DNA of 64,000 nt from Synechocystis sp. PCC 7338 (GCF_018282115.1 NZ_CP054306.1:1535488-1599487), one strand, 5' to 3'. Positions 19,288 to 29,071 are shown, counted from the stretch's first letter. Notes: generated by a model from the sequence alone, not told the origin. Numbers and translations are program-made.

Positions 19288-19347
19288 GACAAATATCAAG
19301 AGGTAATACGAGAGACCATAATGGGAGTCAAGACACCGTAAATTGTA

Positions 19348-22026
19348 TTAATCTCCTACAGTCACAGTACCCATGTCATAAATACCAGTTTTATCGGCCG
19401 GAATCTCAAAGCGAATGGTCCGGGGAGGATCACTGAACAATTGCAATTCATACTCCCCTGGCCCCAGCCCTGTCAGCGCAAATCGTCCCGCCCGGTTAGT
19501 GAACAACTCCAAGGGCGACCAACTGGGATCGGATAAAGACCTGACTTGCCCCACTTGAAGCGCAATGGGTTCCCCCGCTTTATCCACCAAAGTCCCCCGC
19601 AAAAACACGGTGGATTCCGTACCCACTGTGATTAAAGTGCCACTTTTATAGCTAGGCAACAAATTAAAGACGGCATTGCCCAAGTCATAGCCAAGGGGCA
19701 TATTAGGAGCGTCCACCCGCATTGTGGTTAAAGTATAGGAGCTTAGATCCGGCACTACCCCGGGCCCGACATAATTAGCTTCCGCCACAGGACCGTATAA
19801 GCCAGGATTGATTAATACTAGCTGATCTGCAAAATTGGGGTTACGGCTAAAAATGACGAAACTATCCCGCACTGGTCGACTCCAGCCAAAACGTCCATCA
19901 GCATAAACCAAGGCCGTACCAAAATTTAAGTTAGTGCGATGACTGGACTGGTCATAGTCATGGTTAAGATTAATATCCCCCACAAAGCCTCGGTAAGTCA
20001 GCCCTAGGCCAGTGCCAAAATAGCCGGGATTGGGATTATTACTCAAATTAACGGTGGTGTTAACGCTGTTGTATTGGGCGGGACTACGGGATGTCCAAGT
20101 CAGGGTGCTGGCCTGTTCCCGTTGACTGCTTAGGTTACTACGGGCCGTGAGGGATTGGAACTGGGAGGTTTGCAAAAAGTTGAATAATACCTGAGTTTCT
20201 GTTTGTCCCGACTGGTCTAAGCGATTATTCAGGGTCAAATTAACTTGTAAACCCCTTCCCAAATTAGTGGTGAAACCGATCGCCGCTCGGTAGGCATTGG
20301 GCTGGCCGAAACTACCAAGCTGATAACCCAAACCGAGGTTAATGCCCAAACCATCGATTAAAGTTTGACTGTAGTTGGCTCCAAAAGACCAGGAAATATC
20401 ATTGGTGGCAGTGCCGAAAAAGTCCAATGGATCGGGGGTAAAGCCGATGGGAAAACTACCAAAACGCTGAAAATAGGGGCCCAAATATTCCACTTCCAAA
20501 CCAAAATTAGGTAATCGGGCTTGGTTCCCCCCCAGGGCCAAAAATTGATACCGTAGTCGGAAGGCATGGTCTAAACCGTTGCCATCATTCTCCAGGGCCG
20601 CATCCCAACCAAAGTTGCCCACGGAAGTGGCCAGGGTGCCTTCCATGCCAATCACCTGCTGGGAACCTGCCGCCTGTAGATAACCCCCTAGGGTGAGGGT
20701 AGAAGTAATACCCTGCCGGTAAAAGCCGCCAATAATGGGCCGGGAAGTGTCATAGTTACGCACCCCATTGGTGGTGTAGGCCGGGACCCCTACCCCCAAG
20801 CCAAATTGATTCAAGCCCACCTCCAACAGATCCGTCGCCAGGGGCGCTGAAAAGGATAGCTCCTCCACCCGCCCCGCACTGTCGGTAATTTTCACCGTCA
20901 CATTATTGAGCCCCGTATTCAGCCCAAAATTACGAATATCTTGAAGCCCCGCCGGTAATTGTAGGGTTTGCCGCAAAAGCCCATTAACAAAAATCTCCAC
21001 CCTGGCTGGACTTTCCAGCAAAAATTCGAACTGCCCTGTGGGCCTAGTAGTCAAATAGGGCTGGAGGGAAAAATTGCGGAACATCGCAAACCCTACCATG
21101 GGCACAAAGGACTGATAACTGCGGGCAGTGCTAAACAGATCACCCAAAACATAGCGGATGGCATTATCCGGATCATCCTTCACCAAACGAATATCGGAGC
21201 GAGTCCAGGGATTATTGCTCTGCTCAGCAAAACTAGCACTACCTTCGAGAACCCAGCCTTGATAATTAAGAGCCCCTTCTACGCCCAAATTCAGGGCTTG
21301 GCGGCCCAAATCACCGGTGCCATCCCAGGCATAGGGTTGGGTCCCAATTAAGTTGACAAAACCACTGAAGTTACTGGGACGTAGGGCTGTGGCGGCCCCT
21401 AGGGGAAGTTGTAAATTACCGGAGCCATAAACAATAGTTTTACGGAGATTGGGGGGAATAATAATCCTCAGTTCTAGCAACTGGTCATTAAAAGTGGCGT
21501 CGAGACCAACACTTTGCAGGGCCGCTAGGGTTAAATTGCCACTGTTGTCCACCAAATCAGCCAACCTTATTTGTATATCAGGTCTGGCATACTCTTCCAT
21601 TTTCGACAACAAAGTAGAGGCAGTGATTTGTAGGCTACTGCTCCCTCCCAGGGAAACAAACACCACAATTTGTCCCTGTTGTAAATCGTTGATGAAAAAC
21701 GGTGCCACCAACCGTTGTACCCCAGTGGGGCGGGGTCGACCGAATACCCGTTCGAATAAATCATCCTCATTGCCCAAATTGGCCGGTGTCGGCTCAGAAG
21801 GTGTGGCGGTCTGGTTATCTTCCTCTGTTTGTCCCGGTTCTGGAGGTGTGGTTTCCATCACCGGAGTTCCCTGTCCTAGTAACAAATCCACAGCAAAATC
21901 GGGAGGGGGAAAATCAGCACTAAAAGTTTCTGCCCTGGCGGACTGAGCTAGGACTAGCCCGACGACAGTGATCAGGCCGTTGCTCCAAATAATTGCTAGT
22001 ACTGTCGAGTAGAATCGAAACACCAT
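19348..22026 (-). CDS. Outer-membrane fimbrial-usher-like protein
   Basis: 892 aa. A signal peptide ends near SARA-ETF. After an acidic, proline-rich segment, the body is a long beta-rich region with many alternating aromatic/glycine strands. The segment VEIFVNGLLRQTLQLPAG and LNNVTVKITDSAGRVEELSFSAP matches the part of ushers around the plug and barrel. The C-terminal 80 residues form a carboxypeptidase-regulatory-like domain (RGTLVDKAGEPI, TNRAGRFALTGLGPGEYEL). In proteobacteria ushers export pilus subunits with a periplasmic chaperone, but no chaperone or subunit gene is near, so the role here is open. It could be another kind of outer-membrane translocon. Confidence 0.8.
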   Translation of the reverse strand: MVFRFYSTVLAIIWSNGLITVVGLVLAQSARAETFSADFPPPDFAVDLLLGQGTPVMETTPPEPGQTEEDNQTATPSEPTPANLGNEDDLFERVFGRPRPTGVQRLVAPFFINDLQQGQIVVFVSLGGSSSLQITASTLLSKMEEYARPDIQIRLADLVDNSGNLTLAALQSVGLDATFNDQLLELRIIIPPNLRKTIVYGSGNLQLPLGAATALRPSNFSGFVNLIGTQPYAWDGTGDLGRQALNLGVEGALNYQGWVLEGSASFAEQSNNPWTRSDIRLVKDDPDNAIRYVLGDLFSTARSYQSFVPMVGFAMFRNFSLQPYLTTRPTGQFEFLLESPARVEIFVNGLLRQTLQLPAGLQDIRNFGLNTGLNNVTVKITDSAGRVEELSFSAPLATDLLEVGLNQFGLGVGVPAYTTNGVRNYDTSRPIIGGFYRQGITSTLTLGGYLQAAGSQQVIGMEGTLATSVGNFGWDAALENDGNGLDHAFRLRYQFLALGGNQARLPNFGLEVEYLGPYFQRFGSFPIGFTPDPLDFFGTATNDISWSFGANYSQTLIDGLGINLGLGYQLGSFGQPNAYRAAIGFTTNLGRGLQVNLTLNNRLDQSGQTETQVLFNFLQTSQFQSLTARSNLSSQREQASTLTWTSRSPAQYNSVNTTVNLSNNPNPGYFGTGLGLTYRGFVGDINLNHDYDQSSHRTNLNFGTALVYADGRFGWSRPVRDSFVIFSRNPNFADQLVLINPGLYGPVAEANYVGPGVVPDLSSYTLTTMRVDAPNMPLGYDLGNAVFNLLPSYKSGTLITVGTESTVFLRGTLVDKAGEPIALQVGQVRSLSDPSWSPLELFTNRAGRFALTGLGPGEYELQLFSDPPRTIRFEIPADKTGIYDMGTVTVGD

Positions 22027-22227
22027 TGACCTAGATTAGGGCCTGTCAGCAAAGTCTAACAAACAGGTTTTCCATGGACGGCGATCGCCAAAATGTGAGG
22101 GGAATACTGCCCCAGTCACCTTTTAAAGCAAAGTGGTGGGCTAAGCACCACGTCAAATCCAGAGCCGCTTGGGAATAACCCTGCCGAAAAAATCTTGGGC
22201 TTCGATTAAAATTTTGTCAAGAAACAA

Positions 22228-22298
22228 AGCGGGTAGGGGGAATCGAACCCCCAACTAAAGCATGGGAGGCTTTCGTTTTACCACTAAACTATACCCGC
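22228..22298 (-). tRNA. tRNA-Gly(CCC)
   Basis: 71-nt cloverleaf on the minus strand. The acceptor is GCGGGTA/TACCCGC with discriminator U. The D arm includes TAGTTTAGTGGTAAAA, the anticodon stem AAAGC/GCTTT encloses loop CTCCCAT (anticodon CCC, reading GGG), and the T arm has GGTTCGATTCC. CCA is not encoded. Confidence 0.96.
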
Positions 22299-22412
22299 GC
22301 AAGACTTCCACCATCTTAAAACATTAGGGAGCCCCCGCCTAGATGGTTGTCTTCTATTTTGAAATTTCCTCCACCGCCTGCGGGAGAAAGTTTAGAGTTA
22401 TTTTAGTCCTCA

Positions 22413-22447
22413 ACAAAAACCCCCTCTCTATTGCTCAGAAAGGGGGC
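22413..22447 (-). terminator. Rho-independent-type terminator after ftsH
   Basis: On the minus strand, a GC-rich stem (CCCCCTTTCT with AGAGAGGGGG, small loop GAGCAAT) is followed directly by TTTTTG. It lies 47 bp past the ftsH stop, in the right orientation. Confidence 0.8.
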
Positions 22448-22493
22448 TATATGGTCGCCTAAGCTTGAGTGTTTCGCTGGAGGAGTTTAATCA

Positions 22494-24359
22494 CTAAACG
22501 AGCAAAGCTAGTTTGGCGTTGTTGCTGGCTAGGAGAGTTTGCAACTCTTCAGAATCGACGGTTTCTTTTTCGACTAGCATTTCCGCCAGTTGATCCAAAA
22601 TACCCCGGTTCTCTAGCAAGACCTGCTTGGCCCGTTGATAGGCTTGGTCTACTAATTGACTTACTTCCTCATCGATCGCCGCGGCAGTTTCATCGGAAAA
22701 GTCCCGGTCAGAGGCAATATCCCGACCAAGGAACACCCCACCACCCTGACGACCCAAAGCTACCGGGCCCAGGCGATCGCTCATGCCGAAACGGGTTACC
22801 ATCTGGCGGGCGACGCGGGCAACTTGTTGGAGGTCATTGGAAGCACCGGTGGTGACTTCTTCTTCGCCGAAAATAATTTCTTCGGCAATGCGGCCTCCCA
22901 GGGCAACGGCCATCTGATTTTGCAGATAGGAGCGGGAGTATAAACCGGATTCCATGCGGTCTTCACTGGGGGTGAACCAGGTTAAACCACCAGCCCGGCC
23001 CCGGGGAATGATGCTAATTTTTTGCACTGGATCGTAATCCGGCATCAAAGCTCCCACCAAAGCGTGGCCAGCTTCGTGGTAAGCCACCAAGGTTTTGCGT
23101 TTTTCGCTCATTACCCGATTTTTCTTCTCAGGACCAGCCAACACCCGGTCAATGGCATCGTTGACTTCGTCCATGGAAATTTCGGTCAAGTTGCGACGGG
23201 CGGCTAAAATAGCGGCTTCGTTCAACAAGTTGGAAAGGTCCGCACCGGTGAAACCAGGGGTACGGCGGGCAATTTTATCCAAATCTACATCTTGGGAAAG
23301 GGTTTTGCCCCGGGCATGGACATTGAGGATTTCTCGACGGCCAGCATAGTCAGGACGGTCTACCACCACTTGACGATCGAAACGACCGGGACGCATCAAA
23401 GCGGAGTCCAGTACGTCGGGGCGGTTAGTGGCAGCGACAATGATAATGCCAGTGTTGCCTTCAAAGCCGTCCATTTCCGTTAGTAACTGGTTGAGAGTCT
23501 GTTCCCGCTCATCGTTACCACCACCGAGGCCCGCGCCCCGTTGACGACCAACGGCATCAATCTCATCGATGAAGACAATACAGGGAGCATTGGCTTTGGC
23601 TTGCTCAAATAAATCCCGTACCCGGGAGGCTCCCACACCGACAAACATTTCCACAAATTCTGAGCCGGAGATGGAAAAGAACGGTACTCCAGCTTCCCCC
23701 GCAACGGCTTTGGCTAAAAGGGTTTTACCGGTACCGGGAGGGCCCACCAGGAGCACACCTTTGGGAATCTTGGCTCCCAATTCGGTAAAGCGGTCGGCGT
23801 TTTTCAGGAAGTCCACCACTTCGGTGAGTTCTAGTTTGGCTTGCTCAATGCCGGCCACGTCCCCGAAGGTAACTTGGGTTTGGGGTTCCATTTGCACCCG
23901 TGCTTTGGATTTACCAAAGTTCATGGCTTGGGAACCAGGGCCACTCTGGGCCCGGCGAAAGAGGAAGAAAATCCCCACCAGGAGCAAGATGGGCAAAAAT
24001 AGGGTGCTGGCGATGCGGAACCAGAAGCCTTCGTCGCTCTGGGGCTGGACGGCAATATCCACGTTGTGTTGGGTGAGGATATTGATCAAGTCTGGATCGT
24101 TGGGCAGATTAACCAAGTAGGGAGGGCCACCGCTGGGGTTGGGCACTTGGGCTTGGGTCCGGTCGGCGCTGAGGTTAACCCGTTCGATCTGATTAGCTTC
24201 TACCCGATTGACGAAATCGCTGTAGCTGAGGGTTTCTCTAGTTTGGGTCGGACGGTCGAAAAAGGCCGATGCCAACGCTAAAACGACAATCAACAGCAAG
24301 GCATATAGGCCCGCGTTACGCCATTTTTTATTATTTTTGCTCACGCTAGAACTCTCCAA
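22494..24359 (-). CDS. ftsH: ATP-dependent zinc metalloprotease FtsH (FtsH1 paralogue by gene order)
   Basis: 621 aa. Thylakoid or plasma-membrane AAA protease degrading membrane proteins. Two transmembrane spans at about 15-33 and 114-134 flank a short lumenal/periplasmic domain. The AAA module has GPPGTGKT at 206-213, Walker B FIDEIDA at 263-269 and the SRH at 311-329. The zinc site HEAGH is at 428-432, with a downstream acidic ligand region. Cyanobacteria have four FtsH paralogues. The gene lies near lipA, pxcA and lpxC as slr1604 (FtsH1) does in PCC 6803 (from memory), so FtsH1 is the likely assignment; a tree would settle it. A clear terminator follows. Confidence 0.96.
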   Translation of the reverse strand: MESSSVSKNNKKWRNAGLYALLLIVVLALASAFFDRPTQTRETLSYSDFVNRVEANQIERVNLSADRTQAQVPNPSGGPPYLVNLPNDPDLINILTQHNVDIAVQPQSDEGFWFRIASTLFLPILLLVGIFFLFRRAQSGPGSQAMNFGKSKARVQMEPQTQVTFGDVAGIEQAKLELTEVVDFLKNADRFTELGAKIPKGVLLVGPPGTGKTLLAKAVAGEAGVPFFSISGSEFVEMFVGVGASRVRDLFEQAKANAPCIVFIDEIDAVGRQRGAGLGGGNDEREQTLNQLLTEMDGFEGNTGIIIVAATNRPDVLDSALMRPGRFDRQVVVDRPDYAGRREILNVHARGKTLSQDVDLDKIARRTPGFTGADLSNLLNEAAILAARRNLTEISMDEVNDAIDRVLAGPEKKNRVMSEKRKTLVAYHEAGHALVGALMPDYDPVQKISIIPRGRAGGLTWFTPSEDRMESGLYSRSYLQNQMAVALGGRIAEEIIFGEEEVTTGASNDLQQVARVARQMVTRFGMSDRLGPVALGRQGGGVFLGRDIASDRDFSDETAAAIDEEVSQLVDQAYQRAKQVLLENRGILDQLAEMLVEKETVDSEELQTLLASNNAKLALLV

Positions 24360-24498
24360 TAGTGAGTGTAGTTATCATATTCCACCAGCTAGCAATGGAT
24401 GTGGTGGAGAATAAACAGTTGTTAACTTATGTTAACGCTTCTCAGAAACAATTGGCCACTGTACCGAAAAAATGCTAGGGGTACGGGCTATGTTACTG

Positions 24499-25827
24499 TC
24501 AGTCCCCCTGGGTTGGGGTAAAGCGTTTAAACTCCTGCTCCAGGGAATCCTGGTCGGTGCGGTAGGTGATGTCCGCCTGGGTGATGACGGTGCTGGTGGC
24601 CCAATCTTGGGCAAATTCTAGTTTAGCTTTGAGGGGGGGGGAGGGCGGTTGTAGAAGTTTGGCCCGCTGTTGCCGATCGCCGTTGCGATGTTCCAGTTTT
24701 TGATTACGTTGTTGTAACCAGAAGTACCTCACCAAGGGAATGGCTAGGAAGCCCACCGCATAGGCCACCAGGAGGCCGTAGATGCTCTGGATAAAATAAA
24801 CGAGTTCTCCCAAATCAAGCTCAGCCCCGTAGGTTTTTAGCATGACCCCCAAACTCAAGGCCAAAACTAGGTTGACTCCCCCTAAGGCGATCGCCGCTAT
24901 TTTTTGTCCCGCAGAAGCCTGACTAAATTTCCAGGGTTTTTCCCGCAGGTAGGAAGCTAGGGTGGTGGATTGGCGCTCCTGGGCACTGATTTGCAGATCG
25001 GGGAAAGTGTAAATTAGCTCACCGTTGTGGGAAACCTGGGGGTAGCCATTAAAGCGGGCCAAGACAGGAATCATGTAGTCCTCATTTTCCCGGTTGAACT
25101 TGGTCACATTATCCAAATAGGGGGCGGCCTGTTCGGCGGCGATCGCCCCACCGTTATTGCGAATTAAACTACCCAGGGTTTGCCAACGTTTTTCCTCCAA
25201 ATCTTCATTGGGGTCGCCATCCCCAAATAGAAACGAAAAAATTGCTTCGAGGAAGTTAAGCTCGTTTTTATTTTTATCAGACTTTTTCTTGTCCCGTTTT
25301 TGCCGCCCACCATCGGGACTGAGCAACCAAAAAATATCCCCCGGCCAGAAAAATATTCCACCACCACCACCGCCACTGCGATTGCTTCCCCCAGAAAAGT
25401 TAAAGCCCCCATCGTTATCATTATCAGATTTGGAATTGACAGCAATGACAATGGCAATAATGGCCACCAACATCAACAGAATCGAAAGAATAAGGATAAT
25501 ACCAAAGGAAATACGGATCAGGTAAAACAAGACCTGCCAAATGCTCTGGAGCCAACTCTGAAACCGCAAGCGCCAATATTTATTGCGGAGAATATTGCGG
25601 AATTGCTTGGGGAAAGCAAACACAATCTCGCCGGATTCCGCCACTTGGAGATGGCCCTCCACCTCCGACGCCAAGGTCAGTAACCCCTGTTGGGTTTGGT
25701 TAATTTCTAGGCCCGCTTGGCTGGCCACGTCCCCCACCGTGACCACATAGTCCAACTGCTCCACGGCGGTCATAATTTGGGGATTAAAGGCGACACTCAT
25801 TCCACTGCCCTCGGACGTGACAATCAT
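24499..25827 (-). CDS. Conserved cyanobacterial/plastid-type membrane protein of unknown function
   Basis: 442 aa from ATG 25827; ATG 25800 (MSVAF) is an alternative. Two similar halves are visible: each begins with a segment reading like a winged-helix or sensor module (VTVGDVASQAGLEINQTQQGL with GEIVFAFP, and GGAIAAEQAAPYLD with GELIYTFP), followed by hydrophobic spans (about 103-130, then two near 315-365). Between them lies a low-complexity linker rich in Asp/Asn/Ser/Gly (about 132-162) and then Lys/Asp. The pattern resembles a protein family conserved in cyanobacteria and chloroplasts of unproven function. It shares strand with ftsH, 139 bp upstream of it. Confidence 0.75.
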   Translation of the reverse strand: MIVTSEGSGMSVAFNPQIMTAVEQLDYVVTVGDVASQAGLEINQTQQGLLTLASEVEGHLQVAESGEIVFAFPKQFRNILRNKYWRLRFQSWLQSIWQVLFYLIRISFGIILILSILLMLVAIIAIVIAVNSKSDNDNDGGFNFSGGSNRSGGGGGGIFFWPGDIFWLLSPDGGRQKRDKKKSDKNKNELNFLEAIFSFLFGDGDPNEDLEEKRWQTLGSLIRNNGGAIAAEQAAPYLDNVTKFNRENEDYMIPVLARFNGYPQVSHNGELIYTFPDLQISAQERQSTTLASYLREKPWKFSQASAGQKIAAIALGGVNLVLALSLGVMLKTYGAELDLGELVYFIQSIYGLLVAYAVGFLAIPLVRYFWLQQRNQKLEHRNGDRQQRAKLLQPPSPPLKAKLEFAQDWATSTVITQADITYRTDQDSLEQEFKRFTPTQGD

Positions 25828-25886
25828 TAAAATTATTCTTCTAGTATAGAGAGAAGATTTTTTGTCGATATGTGGGTTTAGTGGTT

Positions 25887-26417
25887 ATGAATGTGCGTTT
25901 TCCTCACTTTTGTTTAGGCTTAATATTTGCTAGCTTGGTATGCGGCGCTGGAGCTCTCCCCCTAGCCGCAGCGGAACGGGTGGTGCTAACCTATAGCGTT
26001 TTCCGAGAATCGGTCTCCATTGAAGAGTTGGGGGAATTGAGTCGCACTGGAAAGGTGTCTTCCTCCCTCAAAGCCTATTTAAAAATGGCCAATAAGGATC
26101 CTGAAGAATTGCGGGGTTGGCTCAATCAACCGTTTCAGGCAGATCCGGTTACCCTCTCCCGAGTACTTAACAGTTTTGCCGGAGAATATGTGCTCAATCA
26201 GGTCGGTCAGGTAATCCACACCCCTTCCAAGCGGGACAATAAAGAAGCCCTGCGGGGAGCCATTATTACTTCTGCAGAGAAAGATAATCAGGTACGGCTC
26301 ATCGAAGTGCTGGAAAATTATCCCACCCCAGAACTCCATGTCAACGGCGATCGTCTAATGGAACTGTACCAGCAGGTGGAAGGGTTGACAGCCATGTTGG
26401 GTCGTTTGCCTTTTTAA
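25887..26417 (+). CDS. DUF1400-type protein (N-terminal domain of cyanobacterial hydrolases), secreted
   Basis: 176 aa from ATG 25887; a GTG at 25872 would add five residues before the signal peptide. The signal peptide runs through GLIFASLVCGAGALPLAAA with cleavage near AAA-ERV. The mature part VVLTYSVFRESVSIEELGELSRTG, LNQPFQADPVTLSRVLNS and IRTP-like IHTPSKRDNKEALRGAII are the hallmarks of DUF1400, usually found ahead of an alpha/beta hydrolase domain. Here only the DUF1400 module exists, with no hydrolase domain after it, so an enzymatic role is not supported. Divergent from the membrane-protein gene. Confidence 0.8.
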   Translation: MNVRFPHFCLGLIFASLVCGAGALPLAAAERVVLTYSVFRESVSIEELGELSRTGKVSSSLKAYLKMANKDPEELRGWLNQPFQADPVTLSRVLNSFAGEYVLNQVGQVIHTPSKRDNKEALRGAIITSAEKDNQVRLIEVLENYPTPELHVNGDRLMELYQQVEGLTAMLGRLPF

Positions 26418-26564
26418 TCGAACTCTGACTTTTACCATTTCCTCAAATCTCTAATACCTGTAGATACCTCTGCTTTGGTTTAATTTTTCTTATTTTCTGC
26501 CTAACTTGGCCAGGGCTAGTGTATTTTTATGACTTAATGTCTTATTTGTTAATGATTTAGGCAA

Positions 26565-26834
26565 ATGAGTGGGCCACGATCTGAATTTGATCCTCGAAAA
26601 AGCCAATCTAATAAGATCAAGCATGGAATAAGCTTTACTGAAGCTCAATTTTTGTGGTCAGACAATCAAAGAATTCAGATTTCAGCCCGTACCAATGATG
26701 AGCCTCGCTTTGTTGTAGTTGGTATAATCGAGGATAAGCACTGGTCAGTGGTGATTACTTATCGTAGTGAAAGAATTCGGATTATTTCAGTTAGTTGTTC
26801 CAGAAAAGAGGAGGTAAAGCTCTATGAAGGCTGA
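26565..26834 (+). CDS. brnT: BrnT family type II toxin
   Basis: 89 aa with an ATG start. BrnT toxins are RelE-fold RNases. The family lead EFDPRKSQSNKIKHGISFTEA is clear, followed by NDEPRFVVVGII, WSVVITYR and RIRIISVSCSRKEE, matching the strand order ending in the RxISxRxAxxxE pattern. In this protein the usual second arginine of that pattern is Cys (SCSRKEE), so activity may vary. The start of brnA overlaps its last 11 bp, giving a coupled operon. Low GC, isolated between core genes. Confidence 0.87.
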   Translation: MSGPRSEFDPRKSQSNKIKHGISFTEAQFLWSDNQRIQISARTNDEPRFVVVGIIEDKHWSVVITYRSERIRIISVSCSRKEEVKLYEG

Positions 26835-27057
26835 GAATTTTGATCGTAAGTTTGACGCAGGAGAATCAATTCTTGAATACTTGGATTTATCCCGAATTCA
26901 AAGGGGGAATGATAACGAAGACGAAGAAGAAATTGTTGCACTGACATTGCCGCCGTCCACTATTCTCGCATTAAAGGCAGAGAGTCAACGGATCAACCTC
27001 CCATTGAATATAATGCTAAAAAAATGGATTGAAGAGAAATTGTCAGCCTCATTTTAA
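26824..27057 (+). CDS. brnA: BrnA-like antitoxin
   Basis: 77 aa. It is the partner of the BrnT toxin and overlaps its gene by 11 bp. The N-terminal FDRKFDAGESILEYLDLS is the toxin-wrapping segment common to BrnA/CopG-type antitoxins, and VALTLPPSTILALKAESQRINLPLNIMLKKWIEEKL is the ribbon-helix-helix DNA-binding part. Such antitoxins repress their own operon, so an operator is expected just upstream of 26565. Confidence 0.85.
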   Translation: MKAENFDRKFDAGESILEYLDLSRIQRGNDNEDEEEIVALTLPPSTILALKAESQRINLPLNIMLKKWIEEKLSASF

Positions 27058-27454
27058 GTAAGCAATCTAAGGTTTTGTGTAAATGTAGGTTGTTGGGATA
27101 TTGGATGAAAATTTTTATTGGTGTTAAGAACATCTTGCAAACGTACTTAAACAGCTTCCCGGGGCTCAACTCTGAGAGGAATTCGAATTTAAACTCCGCC
27201 ATATTGCCAGGATTTTTTAATGCAGTTCAAACACTCTAGGGAGACATTTTCCTCTGAGGTGGCATGGAGCAAACAAAGTTTCTTTTCCCAGATATTAATT
27301 CAACCAAGCAAAAATGCCACAATTGGCTGTCCTTACTCAATAGCAATGCCGGTGAGCTCAGCTAGTTTAGTATTTTTGCTTTTAAATCGTTTAAATTTAC
27401 TGAAGTGGTCTAAATCTAGCTATAGTATCCCCATCAACCATCTTGAGCAATGCC
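27058..27454. other. Intergenic region between brnA and lpxC
   Basis: 397 bp, AT-rich. No HIP1 site, tRNA or repeat was found. Frames that stay open here either run into lpxC out of frame or are short. It must hold the lpxC promoter, but no clear -35/-10 pair stands out. Confidence 0.5.
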
Positions 27455-28285
27455 ATGGGACACACTATCAAAGCACCTCTGACTGTCCAGGGAGTTGGAC
27501 TGCACTCTGGAGTGGAAACCACCGTTACCCTTTGCCCAGTGGCGGCGGGAAAGGGTCGTTATTTCCAGCGGGTGGATTTGCCCAAAAAGCCCATTATTCC
27601 AGCGGATTTGACCTGGGTGCGGGAAGCCATGCTTTCAACGGAGCTAGGGGAACCCGGGGCAACGATCAGGACAGTAGAACATTTACTTGCGACCTTGGTG
27701 GCCTTGGACATTAGTGATTTACGCATTGAAGTTAACGGCCCGGAAGTGCCTCTGCTGGATGGTTCTGCCCTTAGTTGGTTAGCGGCGATCGCCAGGGTGG
27801 GGACCAGGCCCCAATCAAAGAAAAAGCAAGAGCAGCCCATTGTGATTACAACCCCTTTGACCTGTCAACTTGAGGATGCGTTTGTGGCGGCCTTTCCCTG
27901 TGCAACTACCCGCTTCAGCTACGGAGTAGATTATCCCTATCTACCCATTGGTAAACAGTGGTACACTTGGGAACCGGCCCAGGAAAAATTTGCCACGGCG
28001 ATCGCCCCAGCCAGAACTTTTGGCTTTGCGGATCAGATTGAAAAGTTGCGCCAGGCCGGACTAATTAAGGGGGGCAGTTTGGAAAATGCTTTGGTGTGCG
28101 ATAAAGAGAAATGGCTCAATCCCCCGTTGCGCTTCCCCGATGAGCCGGTGCGCCATAAGCTCTTGGATTTGCTGGGAGATTTAAGTCTATTGGAAAAGAT
28201 TCCCCAAGCCCATTTTGTCGCCTATAAAGCTAGCCATAAACTCCATACCCAGTTGGCGCAGAAAATTGCCGACACCTACAGTTAA
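27455..28285 (+). CDS. lpxC: UDP-3-O-acyl-N-acetylglucosamine deacetylase
   Basis: 276 aa from ATG 27455 ([19 protein letters not shown]); a TTG four codons upstream is less likely. It performs the first committed step of lipid A synthesis. The HSG motif near the N-terminus, TVEHLLATL (zinc His), LLDGSA and [15 protein letters not shown] (second zinc His and Asp) are present, with a final [11 protein letters not shown]. At 276 aa it is slightly short compared with about 305 in E. coli. The gene ends 12 bp before a convergent gene. Confidence 0.95.
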   Translation: MGHTIKAPLTVQGVGLHSGVETTVTLCPVAAGKGRYFQRVDLPKKPIIPADLTWVREAMLSTELGEPGATIRTVEHLLATLVALDISDLRIEVNGPEVPLLDGSALSWLAAIARVGTRPQSKKKQEQPIVITTPLTCQLEDAFVAAFPCATTRFSYGVDYPYLPIGKQWYTWEPAQEKFATAIAPARTFGFADQIEKLRQAGLIKGGSLENALVCDKEKWLNPPLRFPDEPVRHKLLDLLGDLSLLEKIPQAHFVAYKASHKLHTQLAQKIADTYS

Positions 28286-28296
28286 AAACGGTCGAT

Positions 28297-28674
28297 TTAG
28301 GGCGCTTTCGGTTCTGTCAAAATAATTTTGCGTTGCTGGGGATTGTGACGGGGGCTTAATTCCTCCATAATTTTGCGGCTCTGGCTGGGGTCAAAACTAC
28401 GGTGGAAGTCACTGCGGAGTTGCTTAACCCTGGCTTCCGTTTCCTTTACCTGCATTTGAATTTCGTTGAGTTTATTCTGTTGGGTTTGTTGATGGGGCAA
28501 AAGTCTGGCGATCGCCATAATGGAAACCACCACAAAAACACCATTGAGGCCCAGCTTGAAAAGAATTTCCCACACTAGCCACTTATGTTCAGGTTGAAAC
28601 TTTTGTTCGGGGCGCTTACGACTTCTGGAACGGGGACGGCGGGGATTACTGGATTTGAACGTTTGGGCAGTCAT
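28297..28674 (-). CDS. Small conserved hypothetical with one membrane span and coiled coil
   Basis: 125 aa from ATG 28674; the longer reading up to 28761 has no family-like content and runs into the psaM terminator. The basic N-terminus (RRPRSRSRKRP) is followed by a span at about 48-70 (LGLNGVFVVVSIMAIARLL) and a coiled coil of about 40 residues (QQNKLNEIQMQVKETEARVKQL). This pattern fits septum- or membrane-associated small cyanobacterial proteins, but no function is known. It is convergent with lpxC. Confidence 0.7.
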   Translation of the reverse strand: MTAQTFKSSNPRRPRSRSRKRPEQKFQPEHKWLVWEILFKLGLNGVFVVVSIMAIARLLPHQQTQQNKLNEIQMQVKETEARVKQLRSDFHRSFDPSQSRKIMEELSPRHNPQQRKIILTEPKAP

Positions 28675-28753
28675 GGCGGGTAATTTTTGAGCCGGAGATA
28701 GCAAGAGGTCTGACAACTCACACCGGACTCTAAAGATGCCAGCATTTCCCCTA

Positions 28754-28786
28754 AAAATCAATAGGGCGCAACGAAATCACGCCCTA
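28754..28786 (-). terminator. Terminator after psaM
   Basis: On the minus strand TAGGGCG and CGCCCTA form a perfect 7-bp stem with an 11-nt loop, followed by TTGATTTTT. It starts 29 bp beyond the psaM stop. Confidence 0.82.
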
Positions 28787-28814
28787 AGGATCGGATTATA
28801 CGGCCGACGTTGGT

Positions 28815-28910
28815 CTACTTATAAAGTTCCGTGGAGAGACGGAAAGCGAGGAAAGCAGGCAGGAGAGCAACCACTAAGGCTGCCAAAATTTGGGTGTCAG
28901 ATAATGCCAT
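28815..28910 (-). CDS. psaM: Photosystem I reaction centre subunit XII (PsaM)
   Basis: 31 aa, encoded by 96 bp. The protein is one hydrophobic helix: MALSDTQILAALVVALL followed by PAFLAFRLSTELYK. The sequence matches PsaM as I recall it from Synechocystis. It is a stromal-to-lumenal single-span subunit at the PSI trimer interface. An AGGAG ribosome site lies about 10 nt before the ATG, and a strong terminator follows, so it is probably a monocistronic transcript. Too short for ordinary length cut-offs. Confidence 0.96.
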   Translation of the reverse strand: MALSDTQILAALVVALLPAFLAFRLSTELYK

Positions 28911-29071
28911 GGATAGTTAACTCCTAGATAAAAACAGATCGTGAGAAACATTAACAACACTTTGCAATATGGGGGCAGTTTTGGGAAACAAGTTGTTACA
29001 AGTCTTTAGAAAACTCGATATTTGCCCAAATCCTATCCCCAGGGTGGCCAACTGAATAACCTAGTTTTAGG

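Noticed and set aside
23569-24120. 183-codon plus-strand frame opposite ftsH
   Set aside because: Shadow of ftsH; no recognisable domain.
27220-27714. 164-codon plus-strand frame overlapping the start of lpxC
   Set aside because: It runs out of frame into lpxC, is lower-complexity and has no family match that I know.
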